A stretch of DNA of 64,000 nt from Diphasiastrum complanatum (GCA_029204225.1 CM055111.1:5281403-5345402); one strand, 5' to 3'; counted from the first letter of the stretch, positions 48,401-56,046 are shown. The notes: generated by a model not told the origin, from the sequence alone. Program-made: numbers and translations.

Positions 48401-48504
48401 GTCGTCCAAACTGGTTCAGGTGGTTTTGAAGAGCTTTTAATCTCCGCATTCTTTTGCCTTCCTCTCCAACTAGACAGCAGCTTATTAGAGATCTTGGCAG
48501 CCAT
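21531..48504 (-). CDS. ASCC2-like: ASCC2-like protein, nine-exon gene model, 866 aa
   Basis: Join of 48504-47727, 42434-42275, 42146-42109, 41954-41860, 40008-39895, 26900-26835, 26723-26626, 26486-25996 and 22291-21531. Every junction has GT...AG ends and matching phase (1,2,1,0,0,0,2,1), giving one 2601-nt frame. Residues ~235-640 follow the helical domain of plant and animal ASCC2 in order: LNTELGALVQLEPDDFWK, FLRSYLHFRKRWYDV, LLYRI, LMDICALYGHDNSEL, VVDYFHDMIATIDSLLEAYP, IHDLFIPILQKGL, LKRLRVRLVKLAWHL, GFIALNQAQYDHVVSLL. ASCC2 binds the ASCC3 helicase and ubiquitin, in DNA alkylation repair and collided-ribosome rescue. No CUE ubiquitin-binding domain is recognisable; the tail is basic and acidic low complexity. 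The N-terminal 235 residues are Ser-rich and unlike known ASCC2. Function by homology only. Confidence 0.85.
22464..22506. repeat. (TC)n microsatellite in intron 8
   Basis: Slightly interrupted CT tract just upstream (gene sense) of the terminal exon. Confidence 0.95.
23366..23413. repeat. (TC)n microsatellite
   Basis: 24 perfect CT units. Confidence 0.97.
24364..24411. repeat. (TC)n microsatellite
   Basis: 24 perfect TC units. Confidence 0.97.
24610..25530 (-). pseudogene. copia RT/RNase H relic in intron 8
   Basis: Degenerate minus-strand copia pol. Fragments in changing frames: KDIYMHQLEGYELHKAL, SPRAF, LTLYVNDTLLLGNDIK (catalytic YVDD changed to YVND), FFFGIQIHRNG, LLYISQQRYIDNLLHDYD, then RNase H NTDADWAGNMDTRK, NNKEANSIALFST, AEYIFPTHATKECIWLRQL and CDNQRAFALSQNP. 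Many stops. It has the same orientation as the host gene. Confidence 0.75.
25996..26486 (-). CDS. ASCC2-like: ASCC2-like exon 8
   Basis: 491 bp from acceptor CTTTCAG|CAATCC to donor AAAATG|GTAAGA. Encodes NPPGGLLSFVAGIHDLFIPI, LQLKRLRVRLVKLAWHLISI, KRGEELLQALATIAAGAKLD and ARNHLTLQIAKLQEN, a helical segment in the same order as ASCC2. Confidence 0.85.
26626..26723 (-). CDS. ASCC2-like: ASCC2-like exon 7
   Basis: 98 bp, acceptor TTTTCCAG|GTAGTG and donor ATGAA|GTACTT. Encodes VVDYFHDMIATIDSLLEAYP and PAAKILTSAGFM, matching MDFINDA.VSMDAF...Y.PAAVFF of plant ASCC2. The phase-2 donor pairs only with acceptor CTTTCAG|CAATCC of exon 8. Confidence 0.8.
26835..26900 (-). CDS. ASCC2-like: ASCC2-like exon 6
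   Basis: 66 bp, phase 0 both ends, acceptor CATGTAG|GTGATT and donor TTTGAG|GTTAAC. Encodes VISNACNLELSASSTLSKEL + FE, which fills the ASCC2 alignment between exons 5 and 7 with no gap; a downstream AG acceptor would give a stop. Confidence 0.75.
26901..29100. other. start of the 13-kb intron 5, no gene seen
   Basis: No ORF, repeat boundary or RNA gene could be supported in this stretch. Confidence 0.4.
29118..29570. repeat. possible DNA-transposon relic with CCCGTTC inverted ends
   Basis: Begins CCCGTTCCGACCCTTTT and ends TTCTGTTCCAGAACGGG. Internally, GTTCCGACCC and GGGTCGGAAC form a 10-bp inverted pair (29124-29162), and GAACGCGTTCC / GTTCTGTTCCAGAAC palindromes occur near 29527-29560. 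No transposase; flanking target duplication not resolved. Confidence 0.35.
29655..29735 (+). repeat. SINE-like tRNA-derived head
   Basis: TATGGGTTAGCTTGGCATGC followed ~25 bp later by the B box GGTTCAAGCCC is the arrangement of plant tRNA-derived SINEs with a pol III promoter. The body and A-rich tail are not defined. Confidence 0.5.
31053..31792 (+). mobile_element. two-LTR copia deletion derivative in intron 5
   Basis: LTRs 31053-31304 (252 bp) and 31574-31792 (219 bp, one ~30-bp deletion) share TGTTAGTTAGTTGAAAGTC, CACGTGTCAGCTTGTGAG and end ACTAGTATCTTTCA. The primer site TGGTATCAGGGCC lies at 31305 directly after the left LTR, and the polypurine tract CTGAAGGGGAAG ends at 31573. The only coding remnant inside is the RNase H tail ADVCTKSLGKAKHLAICRKL. 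So almost the entire gag-pol was lost while both ends stayed. No clear target duplication (left TCATC, right GATTT). Confidence 0.85.
32380..33400 (+). pseudogene. gypsy RT-integrase relic in intron 5
   Basis: Plus-strand remnants: QIHDDLFRQGLIVPSHSPFG, ILFCDKRNGRLCNDYCALNK, KISKIDLCSRW, then a deletion of the YxDD palm, then HLLVAHQFYAKQSKCSFVVF, EIEFLGFLVSNGHVRLHPGK and LKVIFTWTTPTNVHQVSTFL (RT thumb). A DALSH-like RNase H/integrase linker follows near 32985. Strongly degenerate. Confidence 0.7.
33401..35209. other. intron sequence without genes
   Basis: Mostly AT-rich with purine-rich AGCAAGA-type repeats around 33950-34150. Holds one palindromic repeat, listed separately. Confidence 0.4.
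34228..34291. repeat. clustered ATCCACGCGTGGAT palindromes
   Basis: CGCGTGGATTATCCACG, then ATCCACGCGTGGATAATCC and CACGCGTGGATGTTCCACGC follow in a row, so the same CCACGCGTGG core is repeated head-to-head three to four times, able to form alternative hairpins. Confidence 0.8.
35210..35324 (-). mobile_element. truncated 3' LTR of a minus-strand copia element
   Basis: 35210-35324 matches 37558-37673 (TCCTCGAAGCTTTGGTCTT, TTGTGTTTGTGCAAACATGA, ending TTTTGTTTCTTCA). On minus it starts TGAAGAAACAAAATG right after a polypurine tract TTTGAGAGGGAGT. The inner end is cut at ~35210. Confidence 0.75.
35325..36968 (-). pseudogene. copia pol relic lacking integrase, RT motif YVDG
   Basis: Minus-strand order: protease end/GAG-pre-integrase (LLSIAKIADAGMRVMFSNK, LWHRRLCHMNL, CDACMKGKMSRTPF), then directly RT (WYKKKDHALRSLGFEPLIAN, IIIVAVYVDGTLILCRSEE), then RRLIGSLMYLADNTRPDIAY, then RNase H (EAEYIAAAKMANEITWLRQF, DNTSAIHLTKDPMFQSRTKH, VADIFTKFLE). 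The integrase and the N-terminal half of RT are deleted between the C-terminal Cys pair and WYKKK, and the catalytic YVDD is YVDG. Confidence 0.8.
36969..37673 (-). mobile_element. 5' leader and LTR of the copia element, with minisatellite
   Basis: The outer (+) end at 37673 reads TTTTGTTTCTTCA as in the 3' copy. The inner LTR end and primer site are not certain. It contains a 39-bp tandem repeat. Confidence 0.5.
37451..37606. repeat. 39-bp minisatellite, four copies
   Basis: Units begin GTCCACGAACATTTG at 37451, 37490, 37529 and (diverged) GTCCTCGAAGCTTTG at 37568, exact 39-bp spacing. Since 39 is a multiple of three, it produces a 13-residue repeat in a spurious plus-strand frame. Confidence 0.9.
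37883..39210 (-). pseudogene. Penelope-like reverse transcriptase relic in intron 5
   Basis: Minus-strand pieces in collinear order: DLPFLCAAWKFHKVPKRPRF, DTLYTEINLEDLKFRVNKLI, IPMGTNCAIHLANFYLFSYK, VRRYIDDSFVPDLPNF (the (F/Y)xDD-type palm box is YIDD), YAKDSCELNCTTSDDKLQF, VDIFDKRLQPEYSN and SVKYGVITCQFYRFSRLCTS. KFHK, MGTNCA.HLAN, RYIDD, ..IFDKR and KYGV..SQ..RFSR blocks are the signature of RTs of the Penelope-like group known from animals and algae, distinct from LTR and LINE RTs. Stops and frameshifts show it is dead. Group assignment is from recalled motif order. Confidence 0.65.
39895..40008 (-). CDS. ASCC2-like: ASCC2-like exon 5
   Basis: 114 bp, phase 0 both ends, acceptor AACTGAAG|GTTTGC (weak pyrimidine tract) and donor ATAAAG|GTATGG. 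Encodes VCNMIKSEPAYEQDLVKIIL through MQSRCSAMIK. Followed by a 13-kb intron. Confidence 0.75.
40529..40886 (-). mobile_element. complete TRIM-type miniature LTR element with tRNA-like LTR
   Basis: LTRs 40529-40672 (144 bp) and 40790-40886 (97 bp) share TGTTAGAAATCCATAAATCA, GTTTGAT(G/A)GTTCTCTCTAG and TGATATTCCAACA (plus strand). Read on minus, the right LTR is 5': the primer site TGGTATCATAGCC (40789-40777) lies directly next to it, and the polypurine tract AAGGGGGGG adjoins the left LTR. The element is flanked by perfect GGCAC target duplications (40524-40528, 40887-40891). No coding sequence. The left LTR holds a tRNA-like insert that the right LTR lacks by an internal deletion. It lies in intron 4 of the ASCC2-like gene, same strand. 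Confidence 0.9.
40560..40630 (-). ncRNA. tRNA-Thr(AGU)-like sequence with pol III A and B boxes
   Basis: Minus strand: A box TAGCTCAGTGG (40623-40613), D-arm GCTC/GAGC, anticodon loop CTAGTAT (anticodon AGT), B box GGTTTGAATCC (40579-40569), T-stem CTGGG/CCTAG. The order and spacing are those of a tRNA and resemble plant tRNA-Thr(AGU). The acceptor ends do not pair well, so a working tRNA is unlikely; an internal pol III promoter is plausible. Confidence 0.75.
40887..41859. other. rest of intron 4
   Basis: AT-rich sequence without a recognisable element. Confidence 0.4.
41860..41954 (-). CDS. ASCC2-like: ASCC2-like exon 4
   Basis: 95 bp between TCTGTGCAG|CTTTT and AAATTG|GTACG. Encodes FLPYMKLLGIPTLMDICALY and GHDNSELTSKL, aligned with LPKLLDICAIYGHEN of plant ASCC2. 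Confidence 0.85.
42109..42146 (-). CDS. ASCC2-like: ASCC2-like exon 3 (38 bp)
   Basis: Micro-exon between TTTGACACAG|ATC and ACTG|GTAAGC, encoding ISLKEEPSVSANT. Phase 2 in and 1 out, joining exons 2 and 4 without breaking the frame. Confidence 0.75.
42275..42434 (-). CDS. ASCC2-like: ASCC2-like exon 2
   Basis: 160 bp between acceptor TATATGCAG|CAACC and donor CGAAT|GTGAGT. Encodes TTNETLLKFLRSYLHFRKRW, YDVSAPNICKRMDG and LSRFIFILLYR, matching the segment of ASCC2 that reads FLDS.L.FR.RWYD...R.VFMVLYR. Confidence 0.85.
43415..44760 (-). pseudogene. gypsy integrase relic in intron 1
   Basis: Minus-strand fragments: integrase core with MDFILGLSCTQKKK and EMFRLHGFSHSIL (44110-44370), then the C-terminal part IQHQYKSFANYHRSFLRFTR, GQSVFLCL, YYGPFKILEKLSPTIYYL and IFHVSLL (43415-43852), typical of gypsy integrase tails. 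Upstream (44249-44755) are linker residues. Several frameshifts and stops. Confidence 0.65.
45525..47190 (+). pseudogene. copia-derived relic between short direct repeats
   Basis: 45525-45590 and 47127-47190 share TTAAGATGA(C/T)GTAAGCAATC and CTCCAGAA with ~80 percent identity, possible LTR remnants. Between them 46523-46705 (+) encodes DEVVMKLLSSLPEYYIHFVS, a copia UBN2-gag segment. The open frame at 45720-46220 (+) is unrecognised. The element limits are inferred. Confidence 0.45.
47727..48504 (-). CDS. ASCC2-like: ASCC2-like exon 1
   Basis: Starts at the ATG at 48504 (MAAKISNKLLSSWRGRQ). 259 codons plus one base, ending at donor ATCG|GTACGT. Residues 40-230 are Ser/Gly-rich and probably disordered. 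The last 25 residues (EEQEFNIVLNTELGALVQLE, DDFWK) open the ASCC2 homology. Reading past the donor meets a stop at 47680. Confidence 0.85.
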
Positions 48505-50045
48505 GTTCGACGTTGTTTCAGCTTCTGTTTAGAAAATATGAATCAAGTGCACGCTGTGGCTCTACCGAATGCAGTTTTCTGCTATTTTTGACATAGCCTT
48601 TCCGTGAGAGCTATAACTTGTATTCGGAAACGCGGTATGTTCGCTTGTGATAGAAATAACAATTCTTCAGACATGGAATCAAACTAACAATCAAGTCGAT
48701 GACACATGTGCAGAAAAGCAGTGTATTATTCCAGATCTAGAAGAACCAAATTCCATACTCATAGAAACGGAATTGCCAATCAGTTACTCTCCACATAATA
48801 ATTGAATTTCTAAGCGAAAATTGGCTGGAAGTCAGCAGGATAATCTGATACTTGGAAGAAAATTGCGAAACTACTCGAAATTCTAGACTGAGAAAGCAGC
48901 ATTTGCTGAGAGTTAGCTTGCTCTTTGTTCAGTGAAAAGTGAATAGATCTAAGGATACTGACAGCGTCGAGAATCAAAATCAAGAAGCAGGCTGCTGTAA
49001 CTCATGAAGCCAAAACACATTAACCAAATACTATCTTCGCAATCTGCATCAACTTAACATCACAGATGAGAACAGCTGAGAGCTTCCAAAATCATTCAGG
49101 GACGAACAGACATCTGACAGACAGATTGGATGAAGAAGTTGATGATAAGATATCTTAACAGGTGCGTCAAAACTACACAGAATCTGTACAGGATAAAGCA
49201 GCAGCCCTTGTATTGCTGTTGTTTATGTTTTAAATTTTAGTGCTGGAACTCTTTTTAAATGTTACAACAGTAGGCCTCTTCGATACGTTGCAATAAGAAT
49301 GCATTGTTCTTGCTGCTGTTTTGCGCTCATGTAATCGAGTGCGTAGCAATAAAAACAAATGTGAATCATCCTTTGAATTCAAATTTCCCGGGGTCACCCA
49401 AAATTCCAATTCCGCTAGGCCGTTGCACAATCCCTCGGGCTCGCGCCCTGGGGCATTGGCCAGGGGGGAACGCCCCTCGCCCCTCAAGCCAATGTGGGAA
49501 GGTGGGGGTTTTTTTTGTTTTTTTTTTCCTTTGATGCCGTACGGTACGGACGTATGGTCTCTAGCGTGGACGCCATTTTTTTTTCACATTTATATTGCAA
49601 GTTTTTTTACGTTTTTGTTTTTTGGTGGAGTGTTGTTACGCAGGCATTCCAAAGGGAGCCGGGAACCACGACTTAGTTTCTCGGCTTTCAGCTCTTGCCG
49701 TCCGAACCCACTTGACATACAAGCAGCCAACTCGTCAACAATGATCAGACTTAATCAATTTGAAGTTCGGAAACCAACATTGAGATCCAACCTGGCGCCA
49801 TGCCAGATCGGGGGTCCCGATGTGAGTGAATTTCCTCCAAGCAAGCCGCCCAACATATATCAAACTTAACTAACTCGAAGCTTCGTTACAAACGAATAAC
49901 ATTCATGCCAAGCAAGTCGTCTGACTTACATCAAACTTAACCAACTCAAAGCTTCATCATGAGCGCTGAAAGCCAACCTGGCGCCACGTCAGACTGGACA
50001 ACCATAAACACATAACTTCCACCCAAGCAAGCCATCCAACTCAGC
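48505..50045. other. 5' flank of the ASCC2-like gene; no other gene
   Basis: The region just upstream of the ATG is its presumed 5' UTR and promoter; no TATA box is convincing. Around 49380-49500 is a short GC-rich block (GGGGCATTGGCCAGGGGGGA) within AT-rich DNA, origin unclear. Confidence 0.4.
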
Positions 50046-50835
50046 CGATAGGTTGGAGCCGTTCCCCAAGAGCTTAACCCATTCACGTTCATGCAAGGAA
50101 CACTCAAAACCACAAGCCGCGACAAATATGAAGACAAACAATTTCTGGACCGAATGGTCCCGACAGCATACCGTTGGCGTACCAGACAGAATGGTCCCAA
50201 AGGCATACCGTTGGCGTCCCAAGATACAACCCTCAGCTAAGTGCCAGATCAAAAAGATTTGAGACAGCCTTACAACTGGCGCTTTTACTGAGCACTGAAA
50301 CCCATAAGGTAATCAGAGTCAGTTTGAAGAAAATCCCACTTTATTAATAAATCTGAGAAGGTTACATTTCAGGTGTGTGACCGCGACCCTAGTCTGGGGG
50401 GCGCTGGCATGCCAAGACGAGCGCCGGGACAACATTCCATCAAGGGAGCTGAGACTTGGTTGGAGCTAAACCCTAAACCCTAAACCTGCATCTCCCTATA
50501 GTTTTGGTGGGATTCGCCACCTCCCCTCATACCAAGTGCTCTGCCCAAGCTGGTAAAGCATGTTTTCTCTCTCTAAAATGTCATTTTCTCTCTCTAGAAT
50601 TTATTGATCCCTAGGCTTCCTTTAATCATGCCTAGATCGTGTGAGGTGATTACACATCAATCCGAGCTCTCTGGATTTCACTAAAACCGATCAAAGTTTT
50701 TCAGCCATAGGAACTTAGCGCTGGCTGGATTCTGGTCACAGTGGCGAGCAGCAGTGGCGCTGCTGGCGCTGGAGACAATGTTGGCATCCAGGGCACCGGA
50801 AGTATTGTTTGCATTGTAAAGCTAGCTTTACAACA
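50046..50835. repeat. 0.8-kb direct repeat, left copy (LTR-like)
   Basis: Parallels 52619-53424 throughout: GTTCCCCAAGAGCTTAACCC, AACCCATAAGGTAATCAGAG, AAATCTGAGAAGGTTACATT, AGTGGCGCTGCTGG, ending TTGTAAAGCTAGCTTTACAA + CA. The sequences part immediately after CAACA in both copies. Read on minus the repeat starts TGTTGTAAAGC, LTR-like. No primer site or polypurine tract is convincing on either strand. Confidence 0.75.
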
Positions 50836-52618
50836 TCCAGATTTGATCATTTCCGCACACGTATCAAGGCTCCTTGAGCCAAAGGATTTATCATTGATCG
50901 CCCACTTTATGGTCCACTCCGTGCCTTCTTGCTATTGCACCTTGATTTTTCTCCTTGTCCCAGCCTGATTTTGATCATTTTCCTTTTGGCTCTTTATGGT
51001 AGGCAAAGATTGAGTACTCCGCAATGCACCTCTCACTTAGCTTGAAGTAGATGTCTTTGAATCAACCCAAATGTAACCATTGACCTTGTGGAGAGCCAAG
51101 AGGTCGCACCAGTTTAATCCGCATACGAACTATCTCTTTGCGTTTGTTTAAAGCACCATGTCCGTCGCGCAAAACATGACTTTTACAATTCCATCACTGG
51201 TCAGTTGCCTCACAGTCAAAACAAGAAATGTACATCTCGCTTGGCTTCAAGCAGCTCTCTTTGAATCAGACACATGCACCCAGAGTTTGCACTAGTCTGA
51301 TTCCAATACGAACGGTCCCTTAGCGTTGTTCGATGTACCATGTCTCTTGTGCAAGATTCAACTTTCATAGTTCCTTCGTTGATCAGCTGCCTTAACACAA
51401 GTTAGTGTACTCATTATGTCTCCTCATCATTGTTGGTCCAGAGAAAGCCTATAACAAGCTTTTCTTTCCACAACAAAAACCTGTCGAAAAGTTTGTCATT
51501 CTCCTCATGTGAGTATGGCTAGGTCACCTTGAATTTGCCCCCATTTTGATCAACTTTCAGTCAACATTTGCACCAAGAGAGAGGTGTGTGTGTGATAGTT
51601 CCCCTCCACTTCTAAAATCAGCTGACCGAACTTAGAGTATAGTTCTCAAACAAAAGCCTTTCCAACACTTTGCTTTCCATCTGCTAGGATTATGGCTTGA
51701 TCTAACTTGTTGCCAATCTCTGAAGAGGATCCTAGTCTTTTCCCTTTTGAGAAAAAAACTCAACTGACATTGGATATCACACATATTGCTCAGCGAGTTT
51801 CAGTTCCGAAGGTAGCCATCCCAAATTAAGACCAACTGTTCCATAGAAGATCTCCCCTGAAATTGCTCTTTCCAACTTTTGACTTCCTGCTTGCGGCTGG
51901 TGGGCATTGTCGCAAATGAAACTAACCCAATTAACAAGGCTAGCCATCCATCCTTTGCAAACATCCCGTTGTCGTTCATGTGTGAGTACTTGAAGTGCGA
52001 ATCCGCCCCACATATTCTGTAGTCCTCTTTGTTTGATGGTATCAGCCTTCAAAAGAAAGGTTCCTTCTCGAGTCATCAGCTCCTTGTATCACAAGCAATC
52101 ATGCAAACCAGACAAAGCACAAGTATTAAGATTCACCATGAATACATACAAGCAAGACACTCCGGCAGGATTACGAACAAGTAACAAAGACAAGGTCCCC
52201 CTTTGAGATAGCCCTGCCAAATGACCTTTGCCTCTAGTCGCACCCATAGAGGTCAATTAGAATTAGGCCACAGAGAACACCCATTCAACTATCCATGCTT
52301 TTACCATTAAGCAACACATTGCCTCAGTCACGCCCCACCAACTCTGGTCGATAGCCCTTATAACTAAACGATCAACAACTATCCCACACCGACAGCTAAC
52401 CCGTGCTTTACACCCGAATTCGAACAACATCTTTGTATCAATGGTTAACGCGTACAGTCCAAATATGTCGTCTCGCACCCCACGAGGCACAGCCGTGCTT
52501 TCACCAACCTAATGGTATCACCCTGCCTCATCTATCCTATGTGCAAACAGCGCCAGGCCCGAACCGCGAGAACTGACCATGCTTACACGTCAAGAGTAGC
52601 ACCTTGACTCATCAAATT
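50836..52618. other. interior between the 0.8-kb repeats
   Basis: No recognised retroelement proteins. Two internal stretches (about 51000-51180 and 51215-51400) resemble each other (TCTTTGAATCA, AATACGAAC, GCACCATGTC/GTACCATGTCTCTTG), so the interior has its own repeats. Possibly a non-coding large retrotransposon derivative. Confidence 0.4.
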
Positions 52619-53424
52619 CGACAGGTTAGAGTCCGTTCCCCAAGAGCTTAACCCATTTACGTTCATGCAAGGAACACTCAGAACCACAAGCTGCGACAGA
52701 TATGAAGACAAATAGTTCCTGGACCGAATGCTCCCGACAACATACCGCTGGCGTCCCGGACCGAATGGTGTCGATGGCATACCGTTGGCATCATGGGATA
52801 CGACACTCAGCTAAGTGCCATATCAAAAAGATTTGAAGCGGCCTTACAACTGACGCTTTTACCGAACACTAAAACCCATAAGGTAATCAGAGTCAGTTTG
52901 AGAAAATCCCACTTTATAAATAAATCTGAGAAGGTTACATTTTAAGTGTGTGACCGACTCTAGACTTCGAGGTGCTGGCATGCCAAGGCGGGCACCAAGA
53001 ACATTCCAACAAGGGGAGCTGAGACTTGGTTGGAGCTCACCCTGAGTCACAATCCGCATCCCCCTATAGTTTTGGTGGTATTCACTACCTCCTCTCATAC
53101 CAAGTGCTCTGCCCAAGCTGGTAAAGCATGTTTTCTCTCTCTAGGATTTTCTCTCTCTAGAAAGTCACTTTCTCTCTCTAGAATCTATTTATCTCCAGAC
53201 TTCCTTTGATCATGCCTAGATCGTGTGAGGTGATTGCACATAGATTCGAGCTCTCTGGACTTCGCTAGAACCGATCAAAGTTTTTCAGCCATGGCAACTT
53301 GGCGCTGGCTGGATTCTGGTCACAGTGGCGCCGGGAGCAGCAGTGGCGCTGCTGGTGCCGTGGACAATGCTGGCGCCAGTGGCACCGGAAGTAGACTTTG
53401 CATTGTAAAGCTAGCTTTACAACA
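52619..53424. repeat. 0.8-kb direct repeat, right copy (LTR-like)
   Basis: Partner of 50046-50835, ~85-90 percent identical by eye, with the same 20-bp palindrome TTGTAAAGCTAGCTTTACAA at its end (53403-53422). Confidence 0.75.
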
Positions 53425-53441
53425 AGTGTGCATGTGGACAA

Positions 53442-53516
53442 CCAATGACGAGCTGACACATAGCACACGCACATTTTGGTGAAATGTGTGTGTGCTATGT
53501 GCTAGCCCGTCATTGG
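53442..53516. repeat. 35-bp inverted repeat (hairpin)
   Basis: CCAATGACG...GCACATTT (53442-53476) and AAATGTGTGTGTGCTATG...CGTCATTGG (53482-53516) are inverse copies with about four mismatches and a 5-base loop. Lies just outside the right 0.8-kb repeat. Confidence 0.85.
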
Positions 53517-53559
53517 CTGTTCAAATGCCCATTTCACCAAAAAGCTCATGTGCTATGTG

Positions 53560-54114
53560 TCAACATTTGATTGGATGATTATGAGAAGAATGATCACCCA
53601 AAATTTTGGTGAATTCTTTGAAGTAGTTGAATGCCTCAACTTTGTTTTTGATGAACATAGTCCTCGTGAATCTCAAATAATCATCGATAAAAGTGATAAA
53701 ATACAATGCAGAGGACCTACAGAGGGTTTGCTCATAGGGCCACACAAATCACTATGTATCAATTCAATAATGGACTTAGCTCTAGTGGCTTGTCCCTTTG
53801 GGAATCTTGTTCTAGGTTGTTTACCTAGTAAGCACATCTCACAATCTGTTCGAGTGTCTGTGGAGGCAACATTTAAACTCAAATCTTTAATCGTATTATT
53901 ATGATGCATGTACAGTATTGCTTTCATGTTTAAGTGTCCTAATCTTTGATGCCATAGTTAGGCATTTGAAATACTCACATTTATAACAAGTGCATAATCA
54001 TGACTCAAGATATACAAAGTACCTTCTTTGTTTGTAGAGAGAATTTCATTATATTCATTAGTACATTGTCTAGAGTTGAACAAAACTCTATATCGTTGAT
54101 CCGTGATCTTGTTA
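53560..54114 (-). pseudogene. copia GAG-pre-integrase/integrase relic
   Basis: Minus strand: LWHQRLGHLNMKAI (HHCC motif), DCEMCLLGKQPRTRFPKG, IIELIHSDLCGPMS (first catalytic Asp), then in another frame FITFIDDYLRFTRTMFIKNK and YFKEFTKILGD. The upstream part to 54114 is the protease/pre-integrase linker. It is cut at 54115 by the LTR of the plus-strand gypsy element. Confidence 0.8.
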
Positions 54115-54820
54115 TGTTGGAGGGTTTGCGGATCTCAAGGCAACCCTAACCCTAGTTAATAAGTGAGAGGGATTTGGCACCCTACGTGTGTAAGTCCAAC
54201 CCAATGATCACACAATTATTTGATTGATTAGTTAAAAGTTAATAAAAGGACTTTAGGCCTTTTTGCGGGACTTTTAATGTCGCAGGGCCTAAATGTCAAG
54301 TTAGTGAATAAAGTTAGATTTTCCTCCAATTTTGATGGTTCCCACACTTTTTTAAATTTAAATAAAAAGAGAGGCAAGACTGGACCAATAGGATTCAGAG
54401 GCCAAGGTCCTCCTCTCTACTATAAGAAGGGACCAACTCGAGTTGCTCCTCATGTTCATTTTCTCATTTCAATAAAGCAGATTGGTTCTCTTCAGAAATG
54501 GATTGATGAATGTCCTTGCTCTCTATCACTTTTCCTCCATCTCTCATGCTTATTGGATTTTGCTAATTGTTGAATTTGAGTGTTATTATGATTGTATGTT
54601 ATTATACTTTTTATGAGAGAGAAAGGGAGAGAGAGTAAGCTATCTCTGTTGTGGATGTGTAGTGTTAAGGGATGTGTAGTGTTAGAGAGTAGGGTTAATG
54701 GATGTAGAGATATATCGCTCTCATGGGAACGGACCTACGCGTGACAACTAACTCCGTCTCTTTGATGCTAGATTGACTAGATCTTGGATTCAGGTTAGGC
54801 AAGGAAAGAAACCCACTACA
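54115..54820 (+). mobile_element. 5' LTR of the Athila-like gypsy element
   Basis: 706 bp with TG...CA ends (TGTTGGAGGGTTTGCGG ... CCCACTACA). The left edge coincides with the break in the copia relic; the right is 4 bp before the tRNA-Asp type primer site. A promoter-like CTACTATAAGAAGGG lies at 54417-54431. No 3' LTR is present before the copia sequence at 62612. Confidence 0.8.
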
Positions 54821-54824
54821 ATTT

Positions 54825-54842
54825 TGGCACCGCTGCCGAGGA
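54825..54842 (+). other. tRNA-Asp-type primer binding site
   Basis: TGGCACCGCTGCCGAGGA differs at three positions from the TGGCGCCGTTGCCGGGGA primer site used by Athila-type gypsy elements; the changes include G-to-A transitions. Confidence 0.8.
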
Positions 54843-56040
54843 GCTACGCCAATTTTTCAGTTGCAACATGATTGTTGGATAGTTAGCTTGCATTAGGCAT
54901 CTTGTCGTGGCATGAATAGTGTTAGATCTGCATTTTAGGGTTAGTTCAGGATTGATTTTGCTTGATTTGAGTTGATTGGCTTGTTTGAAATCTAATCTGA
55001 TTGATAAACAGGGAAAGCTATTCAGATCACCAATCTTAAGATCCATTTGAATTTGAGATATTAGAGAAAATAACAAAAATCGATCAAATCTGCCAGATTT
55101 GGTAAAAAAAGAGACAAAAATCATCATCAGAGTTAATAACTTTTTACTCTCTTTCAGGAAACCTTCGCCAAGTTGCAGACACCTTCGGTTTTGTTTACAG
55201 AACCTTCAGTTTGAAGGGCGAAGATTGATTTCCAGAAACATCAGAAAAATCGTCAAAAAACACTAGAAAATCGTCAAAATCCTAAAATTACAAAAAAAGA
55301 ACCTTCGCCCGATTCACTGTGCTTAGGTGTGATTCAGATCTATCTACTGCCACATCGGTGAAGAATAATACCAAAAATAAAAAGATTTTCAGAGGATTAG
55401 TTGTCATATTGCCATATTTTTGCAAAAAAAAAGTCACTTTTTAGCAAAAATACCAGTATTACTCTTGATACTTCGCTAGAACCTTCGTTGAGATTCAAGA
55501 ACATGCTATTTATAGTAAAATACTATTTTTTGAGTTCGGAGAAGATTCTTCTTGATCAGATCACAGAAATTCTTGAATTTTACCCTCTCTAGACTACAGA
55601 AAGTATAATTTCTTGTGTCAGAAACCTTCGTCCGATTTTCCATAGTTGTATCTGTGTCAAATCCTTCACCTGAGAGGTTGGTGAAGGTTAATTCCCTAGA
55701 AATTGTCAGAAAAGTGTTCAGAGTTTTTTTTTTTTCCAAAATAGCACTGTTGAACCTTCGCCGAGACAACCTTCGCCTAATGAACCTTCGCCAGTCCTAT
55801 TTTTAGTTTCTGATTTTCCAGATCAAGTCTCTGTCAAAATTTGGATCAAATTTGATATATTCTAATTTGGATTCTGAGAGATTTATCATTTTTGAGAAGT
55901 TTCAATTGATCAAATTTCAAAAAGTTTTTCATCATATAGAATCAAATTCTTGAAAAGTGGAATAGATCTAGTAGATCTAATTTGAGATAGTTTTTTTGAA
56001 AAATTTAGATCTAATCTCATTATCTATTTGATCTAAATTT
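54843..56040 (+). other. Athila-like leader with dispersed CTTCGCC motifs
   Basis: 1.2-kb untranslated leader. Between 55150 and 55800 the phrase AACCTTCGCC(G/A) or its inverse recurs about ten times (e.g. near 55163, 55300, 55480, 55622, 55755, 55772, 55785). The frames here are not coding. Confidence 0.7.
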
Positions 56041-56046
56041 GTGAAG

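Noticed and set aside
49230-49869. GC-rich block with overlapping open frames on both strands
   Set aside because: No homology recognised, frames overlap on both strands, and no splice or promoter context supports a gene.
52263-52490. 75-codon minus frame with Cys/Val/Trp-rich sequence
   Set aside because: Short, unrecognised, inside the interior of a repeat-bounded element.
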